A stretch of 28,393 bases of DNA from Mitosporidium daphniae (Eukaryota > Microsporidia). The stretch is from the NCBI RefSeq assembly GCF_000760515.2, contig NW_013546179.1:1-28393 (forward strand). Reading direction: 5' to 3'. Both the position numbers and the translations under genes were made by a program. This document shows, piece by piece, positions 18,135 to 25,597 of this stretch (positions within the stretch are counted from its first letter, which is position 1; the number at the start of each line of letters is the position of its first letter). Under the pieces are notes generated by a model, which saw nothing but the letters and a program-made list of their open reading frames with translations, searched no databases and was not told where the DNA came from.

Positions 18135-19123
18135 ATGAAATTTACTAGGGAATCTCTACAATTGATCTCATCCTCTATCATTCACGAAAATCCAACCAAT
18201 CAATATAGGCTATGCATCCAGGAAAGAGCCAATTTCATCTTGCTTCTGGAGAACATCACTCCGGCCCTGCGCTCATTAGCTTTGTCTCAAATGTCCAAAG
18301 GATTTTTAAAGGAATTTAATGCAGATGAGGGTGTGAAAGGTATCACATCTGATCCGGAGAGCCCAGACAATGATCTATTGTTTTCTCTTATCCACCATCT
18401 ACTTTCAGATAAGCGCTCTAACAATGTTTCTTTTGAGAAACCCGATGCATTCGCAACTGAAGTTTCGTGTGGAGAGCTGGATCTGGGTACACTTTTTTCC
18501 ACGCTACACGCAGAAATTCTGGAGTTGCACAAGGCCTATCATTTAGGAAAATACGTGCACTGCAAGATGCGCATTAGGGCCTACATGCAATTGGTGCTAA
18601 CATGCCAAGCGCTCCGAGAATGTTTTTTGTTGTTCGTACAATTTATTTTGCAATTTCTGTTCATTTGGATATCCTGTAATGAAGCAATTGGCAAGCGTGG
18701 CAAACTGAATTTCAGATCCGCTCCAAAGAAGAAAGATCTAATTCTGCTTTTGATTTCCGGATATCTGTTTGCGGAGCTGATTTCCAGCGTGAACCAGGTC
18801 AATGATGCCGAAAAGCTCTTATTTACAGACGACTACTCTGCTCCTCTTTTGGAGGTAATGTTTTCATTCTCTTAGCTTAGAACCTGTCTCAAGTTCTTTT
18901 CCTGCTGTGGAAAGCCAGTAGAAAGCTAATGGTGCGTAACTGCATTTCGGTCCTGGTTCTCTCTTCCGTTTTGGGCAACTCTGAAGCGCTACAAACCCTA
19001 TCCAGCATGCTTAACAAAAAATCGGAAAGCTTTACGACGATGTCCCGGAAAAAGCGAAGTTTGATGAAGGAAATTTCGGCCAAAATTGACCTGGTCATTG
19101 GAGGCAGACCCCCAGTTTCTTGA
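18135..19123 (+). CDS. Unrecognised protein, two exons, one likely membrane segment
   Basis: Exons 18135-18854 and 18881-19123 encode 320 residues; the 26-nt intron at 18855-18880 (GTAATG...CTTAG) joins PLLE to NLSQVLFLLWKASRKLM in frame. The protein is mostly helical by composition. A hydrophobic stretch near 160-175 (FLLFVQFILQFLFIWI) could be a membrane helix, and others near 197-210 and 242-265 are weaker. The C-terminal 40 residues are basic, with KKRSLMKEISAKIDLVIGG. I cannot assign a family; a vezatin/Inp2-like membrane adaptor is a guess without a diagnostic motif. The frame is open upstream to 18081, and a mini-exon at 18052-18057 followed by a 23-nt GT...TAG stretch would also give an ATG, so the start is uncertain. 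It is 60 bp from the SRP68 start. Confidence 0.6.
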
Positions 19124-19183
19124 ATAAAAGTCTAAACTTGCAAAACCGCGCCCTAGTTCAAGTTGAATTTAATTTTAATTGTG

Positions 19184-20986
19184 ATGCCTGGCACTGCACT
19201 TGGTACACCGCCGCCCTCATGTATGGCCTATGATGAGTCGAGTTTAATTTGTAGTATTTGAGGCAATTAAAATTGCAAAGGAAACCCATCTTACCAGGCG
19301 AGGAAGCTATGATGGCTACATGTTGCATTTACTTTCTTAATTGTAGAAAATTTTGTCGCTCCCGCATCTCCACCCTTAGGGCGGGTCAACGCAAGCGGGG
19401 TATTCTTCCATGCAAGCCGCTTTTGGAAAATCCATCTGAAGAGATACCATCTTCTAACAAGCTGCAAGCAAAGCGATCGTTTTCCTGTGCAGGCGACTTT
19501 GAGATCCTTCTGTGGGGATGTGAAAGAGCCTGGGCATTTAGAATGAAATTAATGGAGTTGCAAATGGAAAATTCCAGAGCACGTTTTTCAATGAAAAAAA
19601 AGAGCCGAAGAGCACTTCAGTATGTTTCTTTTCTGGCTGCCCATTCAAATGCAGAAACATATGTGAATAGGCAAGAGCTGCAATGCTATTGGTATTGGAT
19701 TAGAGCGCACGAACGATTCGATCTGAAGGACTGGAAGATCGCAACGTCGGCCACTGATTGTGCCGAGTCAATATGTAGGGCTCTTCTCAACGATCACTGT
19801 TCTTCTGCTGCTTTGGAGCAGTTTTTAGACGATATTTCCCATCTCAAAAAGCTTTTGAAGGTGCGAAGCGCAACTCCCTCCTCTGAGAACCCCAAAAGTA
19901 GCCATATTGATAAGCTGGCTGTGGAGCTTGGCTTTATCTCTCTTAAAGGCCTCTCGCTGGATACCCCAAAATCCGCACCTGTTGAGTCACTGCCAAAACA
20001 GCACATCATCAACTGGGCTGGATTTGAACTCAAGTTGGTGGACAATTTATTGCTGATGTTCGATAAATTTCTACTTTCTCCTGATTCTTCTGGGCAAAAC
20101 TTGAAGGGATGGAAACGGATCAGCCCCCATCCCAAAATGGACACTCACATGTTGGAATTTTTGCAATTCCAAAAATTGTGCGCCAAGCTGGCACTTTCGC
20201 AGAGCCGTGCATTGGCGCTTTTTGGCCAGCTTGAAAAAATCTTCACCATCAGAGGAAATTCTCGCCAAAAGAAACTCCTATGGACCATCAGAGGATCCAT
20301 TGAAGAAGTTGTTCGAATATACGAGGAGATCAGGAGTCCGGCAGTTGCACCGATACATTCGAACCAAATCTTCAACTCAGCGATTGATTCCAGAACTTGT
20401 CTATTTAAGGCAATTAAGCAGTTGCTAAATTCATATTTCTTTGCGCTCCAGGCAGGACATTCGAAGCCCGCTGTCAAACAGAACCCCAGTAAATCGTCTC
20501 TTCTTGCGACAGCAGCCAGGGCCCTTTTAGATATGAAAGAAGCGCTCCCGGAACTGGAATCCAATCTTTTGATCCTTGAAAATTCTTTAGATGTCCTCCG
20601 AGTAGGCTGTTTATTTTTTATTTTAGTATCTTAATATTGGCCACTTATCGCCTGGTCCCTTCTTGAGCAAATTCAAGACTTTCCTTGATGGCTCATTGGG
20701 TCTTTACATAGCATGCATCAATGAGAAAAGCAATGATGATGGCGATTATACTCTTCTTTCCCGAAGATTGGAGCCTGGAATGCGATGTGTCGATGCAATC
20801 AAGTGTCTACAATTGGAGCCTCGTTTGTGTGCTCCAGAGCCTATTTTCTACGATGTTGCATATGAGGTTATTATGGATCAAGCCATTTCTGAAAGTTCCT
20901 CGTCGCTTTCCCCTGCCTCTACGTATATGGCGGATCCATCTGCAAGATGGTCCTTTTCCGGAATAGTCAAGAAATTTTGGAATTAG
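19184..20986 (+). CDS. SRP68: Signal recognition particle subunit SRP68 (four exons)
   Basis: Exons 19184-19220, 19255-19321, 19347-20601 and 20627-20986 give 572 residues, a little shorter than the human 627. Introns are 34, 25 and 25 nt, all GT...TAG. The joins yield SLFEAIKIAKETH...GSYDGYIKFCRSRISTLR, the RNA-binding start of SRP68 (human has a YRxYCxxRxRRLR-like stretch). Next come CERAWAFRMKL with the basic RARFSMKKKSRRAL helix, and YWYWIRAHERFDLKDWKIA as in the TPR-like core. The last exon carries PEPIFYDVAYEVI and a short C-terminal FSGIVKKFW, the conserved end that follows the SRP72-binding region. SRP68 forms a heterodimer with SRP72 on 7S RNA and remodels it for ER targeting. The first two short exons rest on frame and homology only. 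Confidence 0.88.
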
Positions 20987-21012
20987 TCAATAAATCCATG
21001 GTCAGAGCCATA

Positions 21013-21035
21013 ATGGGCCTCATATTTGGGCCCAT
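21013..21035. terminator. Hairpin just downstream of SRP68
   Basis: ATGGGCC at 21013-21019 pairs with GGCCCAT at 21029-21035 around a 9-nt loop, 27 nt past the SRP68 stop codon. It would lie in the 3' UTR or at the 3'-end processing site. The stem is plain in the sequence; the role is inferred. Confidence 0.3.
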
Positions 21036-21255
21036 AACATACAAATCCGCAGTGAGATGATCTATGCGACAATTCAGTTTGCAGAAATGTTTATTGGTAA
21101 CAATGGCTCAGATATATATCTAAGCACGGAAGCAAACCGATAATTAAACCATTCGCCCTCTTATTCGCCTTTAACCATCATCGCCAAAATAATAGAATTA
21201 TGAAAAATAGCATAAACAAACAATAAGCAAAAGGACAAAACAAAGGATAAAGACC

Positions 21256-21288
21256 AACAAATAAAGAGTAGAGTAACAAATAAAGAGT
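21256..21288. repeat. 14-bp direct repeat in the STI1 upstream region
   Basis: AACAAATAAAGAGT occurs at 21256-21269 and again at 21275-21288, 19 bp apart, about 330 bp before the STI1 start. Spacing near two helical turns could suit paired factor binding, but nothing else supports a function. Confidence 0.6.
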
Positions 21289-21549
21289 TCAGCTTGAAAA
21301 CTAGTAACCATGAAACCCGGTTGTGACAATCGCATATATAGCAAGATGCGATCGAAACTAGCACCTTGGTGCTGTAGGGTTGATGTCTTGGAAGAAAGTT
21401 GCATCATTGCAAAAACAAAAGAAAAGCCATTTCTGTGTCCCCATATTCTTCCGCTCAATTTTGACGTCTCGTGGTGGAGACGATAAAATGAAACGAAACC
21501 CTATCAGGACAAAGAGATAATTAAAATGGCTTTAAAAAATAAATTTACA

Positions 21550-21562
21550 GAAATTTCTGGAA
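21550..21562. promoter_or_regulatory. Heat-shock element of the STI1 promoter
   Basis: Positions 21550-21562 read GAA-AT-TTC-TG-GAA, three perfect alternating nGAAn units, the canonical binding site for a heat-shock factor trimer. It ends 11 nt before a TATA box and 56 nt before the start of STI1, a co-chaperone gene that is a classical Hsf1 target in yeast. Sequence, position and gene identity agree, so regulation by Hsf1 is a well-founded inference. Confidence 0.75.
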
Positions 21563-21573
21563 CATGCTAACCC

Positions 21574-21580
21574 TATATAA
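21574..21580 (+). promoter_or_regulatory. STI1: TATA box of STI1
   Basis: TATATAA lies 38 nt upstream of the ATG at 21619. With a usual TATA-to-start distance, the 5' leader would be very short. An AACCCT motif directly abuts it at 21569-21574, the same hexamer as in the Prp5/kinase promoter. Confidence 0.65.
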
Positions 21581-21618
21581 AGCCGTCTGGTTTTCACTTG
21601 TCAATTTTAAACCTTCAA

Positions 21619-23397
21619 ATGGCTGATGCATTTAAGCAACAAGGAAATACGGCGTTTGCCCAAGGACAATATGAGCAAGCAATTGCCTCGTTTTCAGAGG
21701 CCATAAAATTAGACTCCTCCAATCATGTTCTGTATTCTAACCGCTCGGCAGCCAATGCTGCTTTGAAGAAATTTGATCTGGCGCTCGAGGATGCAGAAGA
21801 GACTATAAAGCTGCAGCCCACATGGTCTAAGGGATATGGGCGGAAGGGTGCAGCATTGCATGGGCTCAATAGGTTTACGGAAGCCGAAGAGGCCTACAAT
21901 AAGGGCCTGGAGTTGGAGCCCAGCTCCACTGCTCTCCAAAAAGGACTGGAAGATGTACGCGTTGCCGCATCACCCCCATCGCTGGAAAGCAACCTACTTA
22001 ATCCTTTTGCATCTGAAGAGGCCATGGGTCGTCTATTCACAGATCCAGGTACCAGACAATTCATAGCACAGCCAGATTTTATTCAGAAAATCAATGAAAT
22101 TCGCCAAAATCCATCTGCCCTCTCGAAGCATATGCAGGATCAGCGTATCATGCAGGCGATGTTTGTGGCGATGGGACTTAATGCTTCATTTGGCGCTCCG
22201 CCTTTTCCAAAGACATCTCCGGCCAGTGCATCGTCTTCGGAGTCTCAATGCCAAGCGGACTCAGCGGCCTCCAGTGAGTGTTCCAAAGCCTCCTGCTGCG
22301 CAAAGGAAAATTCTGGGTTGAAAGAGGAAAACCTTAAAAGCTGCAAAGAAGCAGCGTGCAAGGAAAGCGTATCTGCGCCAAAGAACGACTCCATTAAGAA
22401 ACCATCGACGTTAGCCAATCCGGTTGAGGAAATCAAGAACAAGGGAAATGCGGAGTTCAAAAAGAAAAATTTTGAGGCTGCCCTTTCCTATTACGATGAA
22501 GCCCTCTCCTTGGAACCGGATGCTATTCCCATTCTTCTGAACAAATCGGCCGTCTACTTTGAACAGCAAAACTGGGATGAGTGCATCAAAGTGTGCTTGG
22601 AATGCATAGAGAGGGGACGCTCCCTTAGAATGGACTTCAAACTGATTGCCAAGGCCTTTGGGCGCATCGGGTCGGCATATTTGAAGATGGAAATGCCCAA
22701 CAAGGCCGTTGAGTATTTTAACAAGAGCTTGGCTGAGCATCGTTCACCCGAAATTCTAGAAAAGCTCAAAGAGACAGAAAAAAACATTTTAGCAGCAAAG
22801 AAGGCGGCCTATTTTTCACCCGAACTTTCGGACTCGGAGAGAGAAAAGGGAAATGAGCTCTTCAAAAAAGGGGAGTTCGTGGAGGCTCTCAATCGGTATA
22901 CCGAGGCCATCGCTAGAAATGATAAGGATCCCAGAGGCTATTCAAATCGAGCAGCATGCTATACTAAACTAGCGGCCTTTCATGAGGCAATCAGAGATTG
23001 CGACCGCTGCATTGAGCTTGACCCAAGCTTTATCAAGGCCTATCTGCGAAAGGCGTCCATTTTATATGGGCTTAAGGAATACCAAAAATGCCTGGACACC
23101 TGTTTTGAGGCCAAGTCGAAAGATACTGAAAATCGCCATTCAGCCGAGATTGAGCAGCATCTCGCAAAATGTTACTTGGAAAGCCAGAAGGCCTCTATGA
23201 ATGAATCTTCCGAGGAGACCCTTCAAAGGGCAATGGCGGACCCCGAAATAAGAAGCCTGATGACCGATCCCGTGATGCAATCCATCCTTCAACAAATGCA
23301 AAGCGATCCTCGCGCGATCCACGATCATATGAAGAATCCTCTGATTGCGAACAAGATTCGCAAACTCATGGCTGCCGGTATCATCAGGACTGCCTAG
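21619..23397 (+). CDS. STI1: Sti1/Hop Hsp70-Hsp90 organising co-chaperone
   Basis: A 592-residue single-exon protein with the full Sti1 architecture: TPR1 (4-117), DP1 (about 125-187), linker (195-266), TPR2A (268-390), TPR2B (403-525), DP2 (532-592). Dicarboxylate-clamp residues that bind the EEVD ends of Hsp70/Hsp90 are present in all three TPR units: K6/N10/N41/K71/R75, K273/N277/N308/K345/R349 and R408/N412/N443/K473/R477. DP2 ends in the family's LMAAGIIRT. The linker is odd: Ser/Ala/Lys-rich with six cysteines (211, 221, 226, 227, 242, 247). The start at 21619 is chosen over the in-frame upstream codons because the TPR begins at once and the TATA box is 38 nt away. The promoter has a heat-shock element. 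Confidence 0.97.
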   Translation: MADAFKQQGNTAFAQGQYEQAIASFSEAIKLDSSNHVLYSNRSAANAALKKFDLALEDAEETIKLQPTWSKGYGRKGAALHGLNRFTEAEEAYNKGLELEPSSTALQKGLEDVRVAASPPSLESNLLNPFASEEAMGRLFTDPGTRQFIAQPDFIQKINEIRQNPSALSKHMQDQRIMQAMFVAMGLNASFGAPPFPKTSPASASSSESQCQADSAASSECSKASCCAKENSGLKEENLKSCKEAACKESVSAPKNDSIKKPSTLANPVEEIKNKGNAEFKKKNFEAALSYYDEALSLEPDAIPILLNKSAVYFEQQNWDECIKVCLECIERGRSLRMDFKLIAKAFGRIGSAYLKMEMPNKAVEYFNKSLAEHRSPEILEKLKETEKNILAAKKAAYFSPELSDSEREKGNELFKKGEFVEALNRYTEAIARNDKDPRGYSNRAACYTKLAAFHEAIRDCDRCIELDPSFIKAYLRKASILYGLKEYQKCLDTCFEAKSKDTENRHSAEIEQHLAKCYLESQKASMNESSEETLQRAMADPEIRSLMTDPVMQSILQQMQSDPRAIHDHMKNPLIANKIRKLMAAGIIRTA

Positions 23398-23819
23398 AGA
23401 TGGCGATGCCAATTGGGATGTGTGTATCCTTGAATATTTTATTAAAATTTTATGCTTTTTGAATGTCCCACTGAAAAGCCAATCATCAGATTTAAGTAAT
23501 TTCATTTGTGCAACTCGAGAATCCAGGGACACCCTCAATAAGGAAAATGTACGATTGACATCCGCCAATGATTTGAGCCTTTAAAGCAATGGTTCAAGAT
23601 CAATCAAAAATATCTGACCTGCCTTTGACTTGCACCACAACTATAATGCAACTTCTATCCATTATATCTGTTGAGAACAAATGGAACGGTCAAGTAATTT
23701 GATGCAAATTACAAAAGTCCCTAGAATCCCGAGTGAACTCGAACCTTTTACTAATCATCACGAATTTATAATTAAAAAATCCAACTAATTGAAAATTACA
23801 TTTAAATGAAGAGCCCCAT
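23398..23819. other. Intergenic region after STI1
   Basis: These 422 nt separate two convergent genes and are AT-rich, ending in an ATTTATAATTAAAAAATCC-like tract. A minus-strand frame beginning at 23568 (MADVNRTFSLLRVSLDS...) looks mildly protein-like for about 40 residues but then runs antisense into the STI1 C-terminus, with no supporting motif. A CGAG-TGAA-CTCG hairpin lies at 23731-23742. I see no RNA gene. Confidence 0.55.
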
Positions 23820-24179
23820 TTACTGATTTTGCGATAGATTGATGGTCCATCTTTCTAGATTCCTCAAGGTTGAAATGCGATTCCTGGCCGATACTGTGAT
23901 GGGCTCTTCATTTCGCGATCTTGAAACAGGATACCTTAGCCTCAATTCATTTCTACTTTGTGGCGCATTGATTGGGGGTTGCATTGCATAGCTAGAGCCA
24001 ATAGCATCGTGGCCCTCACATTGATTGAGATATATTTCTAAAGCTGATTTTATCTCAAGGTCGATCGGCGTTATCTTTCCAGAGAGATTGTCCAAAAAAT
24101 AAACCTTCGGGTCGCTTTTAAGTGCATCTAATTGATGGGGAGGAGATGTATTTGTAAATAGGTTTAATGGAACACCCAT
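23820..24179 (-). CDS. Hypothetical protein, 119 residues
   Basis: A complete frame starting at 24179, 89 bp from the divergent tRNA gene. The first 60 residues look structured (a DPKVYFLDNLSGKITPIDLEIKSALEIYL stretch resembling a short helix-forming domain). The remainder is Asn/Arg/Ser-rich and basic. No signal peptide, membrane helix or known motif is visible, and no orthologue is recognised. Codon use is unremarkable. Further exons downstream cannot be excluded because the following 400 nt hold no other gene. It could be a lineage-specific small protein or a non-coding frame. Confidence 0.45.
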   Translation of the reverse strand: MGVPLNLFTNTSPPHQLDALKSDPKVYFLDNLSGKITPIDLEIKSALEIYLNQCEGHDAIGSSYAMQPPINAPQSRNELRLRYPVSRSRNEEPITVSARNRISTLRNLERWTINLSQNQ

Positions 24180-24240
24180 AGAAAGTTATCCATCCGAAAC
24201 TTCATAGCAACTTGAGATGGTTCAAGTTATAAAACTATCA

Positions 24241-24248
24241 TATATAAA
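24241..24248 (+). promoter_or_regulatory. TATA element upstream of tRNA-Thr
   Basis: TATATAAA sits 28 nt before the first base of the tRNA gene. In fission yeast, tRNA genes need such an upstream TATA in addition to the internal A and B boxes. The same element could serve transcription of the CIA2 gene downstream. Confidence 0.5.
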
Positions 24249-24268
24249 ATTAATCTGATCCCTTCGTC

Positions 24269-24341
24269 GGTCCCATAGCACAGCGGTAGTTGCGACTCCC
24301 TAGTAAGGAGTAGGTCGTGAGTTCAATCCTCGCTGGGACCT
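24269..24341 (+). tRNA. tRNA-Thr, anticodon AGT
   Basis: A 73-nt cloverleaf can be drawn: acceptor GGTCCCA (24269-24275) with TGGGACC (24334-24340), a short D stem, anticodon stem ACTCC/GGAGT (24295-24299/24307-24311) around loop CTAGTAA, and T stem GTGAG/CTCGC around TTCAATC. The anticodon AGT occupies 24302-24304, position 34-36 of the molecule, and reads threonine ACU (and ACC/ACA after inosine formation). Internal A box (TAGCACAGCGG) and B box (GTTCAATCC) are visible. There is no intron and CCA is not encoded, as expected for a nuclear gene. Confidence 0.93.
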
Positions 24342-24342
24342 G

Positions 24343-24350
24343 TTTTTTTT
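24343..24350 (+). terminator. RNA polymerase III oligo-T terminator
   Basis: Eight consecutive T residues begin two nt after the tRNA 3' end, the standard Pol III stop signal. It lies only 6 nt before the CIA2 start codon. Confidence 0.85.
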
Positions 24351-24356
24351 AACTTT

Positions 24357-24906
24357 ATGTTTCTTGAAAACGAAAGCCCTCAAATCAAAGAGTCCCTTAT
24401 TCCGGAGCTGGACTATTCCCTTATCCCAGACGCATACAATGACGATGTCCAAGATGAATTTCTCGTGTTCGAAGTGTTTGGTAATGCATAAATGGCTGCT
24501 TATTCTAGATTTCATTCGAAATATCCGGGATCCAGAGCATCCCCTTTCCTTGGAGCAGCTTAATGTGGTTTCCATGTCCGATATTTTGATCCTAAACGAA
24601 GACAGCTATCGTATGGTGAAGGTGCTGGTTACACCCACAATACCTCATTGCAGTATGGCCACTTTAATTGGACTTTGCGTTATTGTTAAATTGCAGTTCT
24701 CCCTATCGCCGTATTACAAGATTTCTGTGGAAATCAAAAAGGGTACGCATCAATCTGACGAGGCAATCAATAAACAGCTAAATGACAAGGAGAGGGTTGC
24801 CGCTGCCTTGGAAAACAGCCATTTATTCCGCATCGTTAAACAATGCATTTATCCTTCTCCTCCTCCTCCTTCGTCTCCCTCCTCAGTGTCTTCTTGTTGT
24901 AAATAG
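24357..24906 (+). CDS. CIA2: Cia2/MIP18 cytosolic iron-sulfur assembly factor (two exons)
   Basis: Exons 24357-24480 and 24509-24906 encode 173 residues; the 28-nt intron 24481-24508 (GTAATG...TTCTAG) joins FEVF to DFIRNIRDPEHPL. The family core is unmistakable: IRDPEHPLSLEQLNVV (47-62), TPTIPHCSMATLIGL (83-97) with the conserved reactive Cys89, KKGTH...AINKQLNDKERVAAALENSHL (118-147). Cia2 works with Cia1 and Met18/MMS19 to hand Fe-S clusters to nuclear and cytosolic enzymes. The last 17 residues form an unusual Pro/Ser-rich tail ending CCK, not typical of the family. The start codon lies 15 nt after the tRNA, so its promoter must overlap the tRNA gene unless it shares its transcript. Confidence 0.95.
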
Positions 24907-25010
24907 TAATTTATGGGTGGGCCCGATGTACTCAAGAAAGGCTTTTTGAATGGATGGCGGGGCGCCACAACAGCGTGCTTGGAAATAAAATTAATTTATA
25001 CAAAAGGCAA

Positions 25011-25522
25011 TCACTTGAGTGGCAGAAATATGGCAACGTCAATATAATCTCCTTGAATGAAGCGGCCATCATCCAAAGTGCGATTGTCGTCTGGAACTGA
25101 TTCCAGATCCAGCCGAGGTGGGTCCTGGCGAGTGTATGATTTTTTCCCAGGTGCGTTGAACACGGTGCCCAATTCGCGAACCCTGCAACCTCTGGAGTCG
25201 ATGTTTATGATGCGAAATATAAATTTTGCATCAAGTTTCCTGGAGTCCAAGTGGATTTCCTTGATCATGTTGGAAAGCTCCTTGAGGGTGGTGTCTTTCC
25301 TAGCATTGTGTAAAGGATAGCATACCATGCATAAATGACGACTTCATCGCCAACAGGCAATGTTTCTTGAGACAGGAAAGCAGAGACAGAATGAAATCCG
25401 CCTTCTCTGCAATACATGTGGACAAGCATTGGACAGGCCTAGAGATGAAAAGGGGATCGTGATCGTACCGTTTCCCTGTTGATCTTCAAACGCTCAAACT
25501 TGGAGTTTTGACCTGGATTCAT
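25011..25522 (-). CDS. SAP18: SAP18 (three exons)
   Basis: Exons 25522-25469, 25438-25326 and 25299-25011 give 151 residues; introns are 30 nt (25439-25468) and 26 nt (25300-25325), both GT...TAG. The product shows the ubiquitin-like SAP18 fold signatures: ACPMLVHMY near 19-27, VIYAWKDTTLKELSNMIKEI (human YTWMDATLKELT), IFRIINIDSRGCRVRELGTV, and the closing GDYIDVAIFLP. SAP18 joins RNPS1 and Acinus/Pinin in the ASAP/PSAP complexes tied to the exon junction complex and splicing, and was first found with the Sin3 deacetylase. The loop between the last strands is Asp/Arg-rich and longer than in animals. The C-terminal tail is absent. The gene lies 75 bp downstream of the aminotransferase stop. 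Confidence 0.94.
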
Positions 25523-25564
25523 GGGCGGTGCGCTGGCTGGCAGATTTTATTTAAAATGTTTGTA

Positions 25565-25597
25565 AATTCAATTCAATTCAATCCAATCCAATCCAAT
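25565..25597. repeat. Pentanucleotide repeat beside a stop codon
   Basis: Three AATTC units followed by three AATCC units and a partial AAT run from 25565 to 25597 and abut the stop codon of the aminotransferase gene (25598-25600, minus strand). The tract fills almost half of the 75-bp gap to SAP18 and should be length-variable between isolates. Confidence 0.9.

Larger units (their letters stand above)
20987..21618. other. Long gene-free region upstream of STI1
   Basis: The 632 nt between the SRP68 stop and the STI1 start hold no credible protein; short frames on both strands are AT-rich and lack any domain. The region contains the SRP68 3' hairpin, a 14-bp direct repeat, several short inverted repeats (21329-21352, 21360-21373, 21465-21482) and the STI1 promoter. 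It is the longest intergenic stretch in this otherwise packed window. I looked for spliceosomal snRNA, 7S RNA and tRNA signatures and saw none. Confidence 0.7.

Noticed and set aside
17897-18181. 94-residue minus-strand frame between the cyclin and the unknown gene
   Set aside because: It overlaps both the cyclin start and the start of the plus-strand gene, and has no motif; the cyclin exon on the same strand in another frame has clear family similarity.
21161-21458. Hydrophobic minus-strand frames in the STI1 upstream region
   Set aside because: Runs of Leu, Val and Phe come from AT-rich antisense of A-rich sequence; no start context, neighbour or domain supports them.
23140-23568. 142-residue minus-strand frame across the STI1 3' end
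   Set aside because: The first 40 residues look plausible, but most of the frame is antisense to the conserved DP2 domain and no splice site gives a better ending.
23720-23750. tRNA-like B box (GGTTCGAGTTC on the minus strand)
   Set aside because: The flanking bases do not form a T stem, and no acceptor or anticodon stem can be drawn around it.
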